From the NCBI GenBank assembly GCA_934636865.1, contig CAKUBI010000027.1, positions 1 through 24,320 of the forward strand: a stretch of DNA of 24,320 nucleotides. The letters are read 5' to 3'. Origin of the DNA: an uncultured Oscillospiraceae bacterium. Lineage in GTDB: Bacteria > Bacillota > Clostridia > Oscillospirales > Oscillospiraceae. The notes under the pieces were generated by a model. It saw only the letters and a list, made by a program, of their open reading frames with translations, was not told the DNA's origin and ran no database searches. Every line of letters begins with the position of its first letter. Position 1 is the first letter of the stretch. Positions 20,956 to 24,320 of this stretch are shown piece by piece. A program made the translations under genes and the position numbers.

Positions 20956-21576
20956 ATGGATGAATTTGATCAGAAACTGGATATCAGCGAAGAGAGCAGC
21001 GAGGAGATCGTGGAAAAGATCCCCGGACGCGACGTGTACGAGACGGTCTCGTCCCTCGTTTCGGCGCTTCTGGCCGTCACGCTGGTCTTTACCTTTGCCC
21101 TGCGCATGATGGGCGTTTCCGGCCCCTCGATGATCCCGACGCTTCAGGACGGGGACCGGCTGCTCATTGTGAATTCGCTGCTCTGCGGCGACTATCAGAC
21201 GGGTGATATCGTCATCGCCCGCAAGGAGAGCTTCGACGAAAATCCTATCGTCAAGCGCGTCATCGCGACCGAAGGGCAGACAGTGGACATCGACTTCAAC
21301 CTCGGCCGCGTCTATGTGGACGGAGAAATGCTCGAGGAGGATTACATCAACGACCTCACCTACCGCGAGGAGGGGACGCAGTTCCCGCTCACCGTGCCGG
21401 AGGGCGAGGTGTTCCTGCTCGGCGACAACCGCAACCACTCCAACGACAGCCGCGATTCCACGCTCGGCACGGTGGATAAGCGGCTGCTGATCGGCAAGGC
21501 GGTCTTCCTGCTCTTCCCGGGCAGGGACTATCTGACCGAGCAGCGCGACTTTGGCCGCATCGGCCTTTTGAAGTAA
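20956..21576 (+). CDS. lepB: Signal peptidase I
   Basis: The 206-residue S26 peptidase has an acidic cytoplasmic N-terminus, one membrane helix (about 31-50), the catalytic serine S58 in GVSGPSMIPTL and the general-base lysine K100 in IVKRVIA, followed by the conserved box GDNRNHSNDSRD. It cuts signal peptides from exported proteins on the outer face of the membrane. Length and single-helix layout are typical for Gram-positive SipS-type enzymes. GGGAGAG precedes the ATG. The next gene (ylqF) starts 12 bases after its stop, so it is probably the first gene of an operon. Confidence 0.96.
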   Translation: MDEFDQKLDISEESSEEIVEKIPGRDVYETVSSLVSALLAVTLVFTFALRMMGVSGPSMIPTLQDGDRLLIVNSLLCGDYQTGDIVIARKESFDENPIVKRVIATEGQTVDIDFNLGRVYVDGEMLEEDYINDLTYREEGTQFPLTVPEGEVFLLGDNRNHSNDSRDSTLGTVDKRLLIGKAVFLLFPGRDYLTEQRDFGRIGLLK

Positions 21577-21587
21577 AGGAGAACGCC

Positions 21588-22457
21588 ATGCAGCTGGAAA
21601 GTTTGAGCTGGTTTCCCGGTCATATGACCAAGACCCGCCGCATGATCTCAGCGGAGATCGGCAATGTGGACGCCGTGTGTGAGATTCTGGACGCGCGCAT
21701 CCCCATGAGCAGCCGCAACCCCGACGTGGACGAGCTGACGGCGGGCAAGCCGCGTCTGGTCGTTCTGAACCGCGTCGATCAGGCGGACCCCGAGATGACG
21801 AAAAAATGGGCGGCGTATTTCCGCTCGCTCGGCTATGCCGTCATCGAAACGGACGCTAAGCAGGGCGGCGGCGTGAAGCAGTTCTCCGCCGCCGTGCGCA
21901 CGCTTCTGCGCGACAAGATCGCATCCTATGAAGCCAAGGGCCAGGTCGGGCGCGTTCTGCGCGTGATGGTGCTCGGCATTCCGAACGTCGGCAAATCGAC
22001 GTTTATCAACAAGGTCTCCGGCCGCAGGAGCGCCAAGGCGGAGGACCGCCCCGGCGTGACCCGCACGAAGCAGTGGGTGCCGGTGGACAAGACGCTCGAG
22101 CTGCTCGACACGCCGGGCATCCTGTGGCCGAAATTTGAGGACAGCGCCGTGGGCATCCGCCTTGCCTTCACCGGCGCCATCCGCGACGAGGTGGTGGACA
22201 TTGAGGAGCTTGCCATGCGCCTGATGGACTACCTCGGCAAAAGCTATCCCAAAGCCATCGAGGAGCGCTACAAGCTCACCGTCTCTGCGGAGGACGACGG
22301 CTACGCGCTGCTGGAAAAGGCGGGGCGTAAGCGCGGCTTTCTCATCTCGGGCGGCGAGGTGGATACCGAGCGCATGAGCCGCATCCTGCTCGACGAGTTC
22401 CGCGGCGGCAAGCTCGGACGCTTTACCCTTGAAGCGCCGCCGGAGGAGCGCGCATGA
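21588..22457 (+). CDS. ylqF: Ribosome biogenesis GTPase YlqF/RbgA
   Basis: The 289-residue protein is a circularly permuted GTPase: N-terminal WFPGHMTKTRRMI, then G4 LNRVD (61-64, Arg in place of the usual Lys of NKxD), G1 GIPNVGKST (130-138), G2 region RPGVTRTKQ and G3 DTPGILWPK (174-177). A C-terminal helical ANTAR-like domain follows. RbgA acts late in 50S assembly. AAAGGAG lies before the ATG. The gene overlaps rnhB by four bases (ATGA), the same coupling as in B. subtilis and relatives. Family assignment is secure. Confidence 0.95.
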   Translation: MQLESLSWFPGHMTKTRRMISAEIGNVDAVCEILDARIPMSSRNPDVDELTAGKPRLVVLNRVDQADPEMTKKWAAYFRSLGYAVIETDAKQGGGVKQFSAAVRTLLRDKIASYEAKGQVGRVLRVMVLGIPNVGKSTFINKVSGRRSAKAEDRPGVTRTKQWVPVDKTLELLDTPGILWPKFEDSAVGIRLAFTGAIRDEVVDIEELAMRLMDYLGKSYPKAIEERYKLTVSAEDDGYALLEKAGRKRGFLISGGEVDTERMSRILLDEFRGGKLGRFTLEAPPEERA

Positions 22458-23077
22458 GCGTCGATCTGCACTACGAGGACGAAGCGCGCGCGGCGGGCTT
22501 CGCCGCCGTCTGCGGCGTAGACGAGGCGGGCGCGGGCCCGCTGATGGGCCCGGTGTATGCTGCCGCCGTCATCCTGCCGGAGGACTGCGTGATCGAAGGG
22601 CTGGACGATTCCAAAAAGCTGACGGAGAAAAAGCGCGAAGCGCTGTTTCCCATTATCTGCGAAAGGGCGGCGGCCTATGCCGTCGCGTCCGTTGACGCGC
22701 AGGAGATCGACGCGACGGACATTTTGAGCGCGCGCATGAAGGCCATGCAGCTCGCCATCGACGCGCTGGAGCTCCCGGCGGATTTTGCGCTGATCGACGG
22801 CAACCGCGACCGCGGCGCGTCGGCGCGCATCACAACGCCGCACCGCACGATCGTCGGCGGGGACGGCGCGAGCCTTTCCATCGCCGCGGCGAGCGTGCTC
22901 GCCAAGGTCAGCCGTGACCATTACGTCGTCGAGGTGCTCGACCCCATGTACCCCGAGTATCAGTTTGCAAAGCACAAGGGCTACGGCACAAAGCTCCACT
23001 ATGAGATGCTCGACCGATACGGTCCAAGCCCCGTGCACCGCAAGACGTTTCTCAAAAAGTGGGAGGCGCGGCGATGA
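22454..23077 (+). CDS. rnhB: Ribonuclease HII
   Basis: The 207-residue protein has the RNase HII fold: VCGVDEAGAGPLMGPVYAAAVILP at the N-terminus with catalytic D23 and E24, LDDSKKLTEKKREAL, D115 in LIDGN, LSIAAASVLAKVSRD with D155, and YPEYQFAKHKGYGTKLHYE. It removes ribonucleotides and RNA from DNA duplexes. Odd: the GRG motif that contacts the 2'-OH at the RNA-DNA junction (DEAGRGP in almost all homologues) reads GAG here, with A27 replacing Arg; and the usual KGD before the IAAAS helix is GGD. All four acidic catalytic residues remain. It overlaps ylqF and yraN by four bases each. Confidence 0.95.
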   Translation: MSVDLHYEDEARAAGFAAVCGVDEAGAGPLMGPVYAAAVILPEDCVIEGLDDSKKLTEKKREALFPIICERAAAYAVASVDAQEIDATDILSARMKAMQLAIDALELPADFALIDGNRDRGASARITTPHRTIVGGDGASLSIAAASVLAKVSRDHYVVEVLDPMYPEYQFAKHKGYGTKLHYEMLDRYGPSPVHRKTFLKKWEARR

Positions 23078-23433
23078 GCACAAAGGAGACCGGCGGCTGG
23101 GGCGAGGCGCTGGCGGCGGAGTACTTAAAGGCGCGCGGCTGCAGGATCCTTGAAACGAACTGGCGCTGCCGCTTCGGAGAGATCGACCTCATCGCCGAGC
23201 AGGACGGCGTGCTGCTGTTCGTCGAGGTCAAGCTGCGCTCCAATTTGCAGTACGGCATGCCGCGCGAATTCGTCACGGCGGGCAAGCAGAAGAAGCTGCG
23301 CGCCGCCGCGTCGCTCTACTTGAGCAGGCTCAAAGCGGACGTGCCCGCCCGCTTCGACGTCGCGGAGGTCTACACCGACGCGCACCACAGCGAAAAGGGC
23401 ACGCGCGTCGAATACATCGAGGACGCATTCTGA
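23074..23433 (+). CDS. yraN: YraN/UPF0102 family nuclease-fold protein
   Basis: The 119-residue product has the UPF0102 layout: GGWGEALAAEYLKARGCRILETNWRCRFGEIDLIAEQDGVLLFVEVKLR. The E in GEIDLI and the EVK form a PD-(D/E)xK-type pocket like that of Holliday-junction resolvases, but the cellular role is unproven. I start at ATG 23074, which overlaps the rnhB stop (ATGA) and has GGGAGG eight bases upstream; a longer in-frame start at 23059 has no ribosome binding site. The rnhB-yraN pairing is frequent in Bacillota. Confidence 0.92.
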   Translation: MSTKETGGWGEALAAEYLKARGCRILETNWRCRFGEIDLIAEQDGVLLFVEVKLRSNLQYGMPREFVTAGKQKKLRAAASLYLSRLKADVPARFDVAEVYTDAHHSEKGTRVEYIEDAF

Positions 23434-23458
23434 TTTTCGAACAGAAGGGAGGACGGCG

Positions 23459-24148
23459 ATGGCGCTTTATGCGATCGGCGACCTGCATTTATCGCTCGGC
23501 ACGAATAAGCCGATGGACGTGTTCGGCCCCAAGTGGGCGAACTACGTAGAGCACATTCAGGAGAATTTTTCGAGGCTGCACGACGATGACGTGACCGTCA
23601 TCGCGGGCGACATCTCGTGGGGCATGTCGCTTGAGCAGTCGCTGCCCGATTTTCAGTTCATCGACGCGCTGCCGGGGAAAAAGCTCCTTTTAAAGGGCAA
23701 CCACGACTACTGGTGGGGCACGGCGTCGAAGATGGAAAAATTCTTCGCCGAGCATGAGATCACGACGCTCGATATCCTCTACAACAACGCCTTTTTCTAC
23801 GGCGATCACGCCATCTGCGGCACGCGCGGCTGGTTTTACGAGGAGGACGCCGCCGGCACCCACACGGGCAAGATGCTCGCGCGCGAGGCGCTGCGGCTCG
23901 AAGCGTCGCTCAAGGCGGCGGAGGGCAGGCCGATCTGCTGCTTTCTGCACTATCCGCCCATCTATCAGGGCTACCAGTGCCCGGAGATGCTGGCGCTGCT
24001 CGACAAGTACGAGGTGGAGCGCTGCTATTACGGCCACCTGCACGGCTACACGCACCGGCGCGCGTTCGAGGGGCGGCGCGGGAAAACCGATTACGCGCTG
24101 ATCGCGGCGGATTATGTCGCCTTTCAGCCGGTGAAAATTTACGATTAG
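23459..24148 (+). CDS. Calcineurin-type metallophosphoesterase
   Basis: The 229-residue protein has the five metallophosphoesterase motifs: GDLHLS (D8, H10), VIAGDISWG, LLLKGNHDYWW, a central FLHYPPIYQ histidine and YYGHLHGYTH. Such enzymes bind two metals and hydrolyse phosphomono- or diesters; the substrate is unknown. The WGMSLEQSLPDFQFIDALPGKK segment is typical of a clostridial subfamily of small cytoplasmic phosphoesterases. GGGAGGACGGCG precedes the ATG, and it begins 25 bases after yraN, so it may end the lepB transcript. No clear terminator hairpin follows it. Confidence 0.9.
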   Translation: MALYAIGDLHLSLGTNKPMDVFGPKWANYVEHIQENFSRLHDDDVTVIAGDISWGMSLEQSLPDFQFIDALPGKKLLLKGNHDYWWGTASKMEKFFAEHEITTLDILYNNAFFYGDHAICGTRGWFYEEDAAGTHTGKMLAREALRLEASLKAAEGRPICCFLHYPPIYQGYQCPEMLALLDKYEVERCYYGHLHGYTHRRAFEGRRGKTDYALIAADYVAFQPVKIYD

Positions 24149-24172
24149 GACAAAAATTGATGCAAAAAAGGG

Positions 24173-24201
24173 TGGAAATCTACGGGAACGTATGGTATAA
24201 T
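24173..24201 (+). promoter_or_regulatory. Predicted promoter of tig
   Basis: TGGAAA (24173-24178), 17-base spacer, TATAAT (24196-24201, perfect) preceded by TGG (extended -10). The -10 lies in the middle of the palindrome ATGGTATAATACCAT (24191-24205 region). Confidence 0.7.
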
Positions 24202-24261
24202 ACCATTTTGCAAAAGCATCATTATCATTCTTATGATGTTAATACGGAGGAAAAAGAAATC

Positions 24262-24320
24262 ATGACTGTCAAAAATGTTGAAAAGCTGGAAAAGAGCAGA
24301 GTCGCGGTGACCGTCGAGGT
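24262..24320 (+). CDS. tig: Trigger factor, N-terminal fragment (runs off the window)
   Basis: Only the first 19 codons are present: MTVKNVEKLEKSRVAVTVE. The VEKLEKSRVAVTVEV pattern is the start of the ribosome-binding domain of trigger factor, the ribosome-associated folding chaperone and prolyl isomerase. GGAGG lies eleven bases before the ATG and a strong promoter precedes it. The assignment rests on a short stretch and on the promoter-leader context, so it is less certain than full-length genes. Confidence 0.75.
   Translation, partial: MTVKNVEKLEKSRVAVTVE

Noticed and set aside
1..24320. CRISPR array, insertion sequence, rRNA or phage structural genes
   Set aside because: No regularly spaced repeats, transposase motifs, rRNA segments or phage modules were seen on either strand.

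Overview
The window looks like a chromosomal segment of a GC-rich Bacillota, most likely an Oscillospiraceae-type Clostridia. The basis is the protein families and their order: YvcK, a Feo cluster with a DtxR/MntR-type regulator, a SpoIVFA/SpoIVFB-like sporulation protease pair, a TIGR03960/TIGR03936-type radical SAM pair, and the run rplS-lepB-ylqF-rnhB-yraN. Most genes are strongly GC-rich; one islet at the left end is clearly AT-richer.

Region by region. (1) 1-2706 is a small decayed accessory islet: the 3' end of a broken tyrosine integrase, a shared terminator, and one intact AIPR-family (abortive infection phage resistance) gene with a nuclease-like N-terminus. It lies just beyond the 3' end of a tRNA-Pro(TGG) gene. 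(2) 3148-5197, minus strand, is a three-gene operon: aldo/keto reductase with a ferredoxin domain, PaaI-type thioesterase, DUF3783 protein. (3) 5337-7683 pairs yvcK with a D-serine ammonia-lyase gene, overlapping by 14 bases. (4) 7725-11918 is an iron-uptake locus: a divergent metal-dependent repressor, two feoA genes, feoB, a short Cys-rich membrane protein and an HMA-domain protein. Five copies of a GTTA-N8-TAAC-like box lie in this locus, in both divergent promoters, the leader, and directly before feoB. (5) 11941-16264 has a LysR regulator divergent from an ATP-grasp / PHP / polysaccharide-deacetylase operon of unknown product. (6) 16322-17809 has an M23 (SpoIVFA-like) and an M50 (SpoIVFB-like) peptidase. 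(7) 17836-20323 is the radical SAM pair. (8) 20351-24148 has rplS with a structured leader, then lepB, ylqF, rnhB, yraN and a metallophosphoesterase gene. (9) The window ends in the first 19 codons of tig (trigger factor).

The strongest leads for something not yet described are: the lone AIPR defence gene in its AT-rich islet; the five-box regulatory architecture of the feo locus together with a FeoB carrying a very acidic 107-residue extracytoplasmic segment; and the LysR/ATP-grasp/PHP/deacetylase cluster, whose deacetylase shows no export signal. No CRISPR array, rRNA, insertion sequence or intact mobile element was seen. All family calls come from reading motifs; no database search was run.
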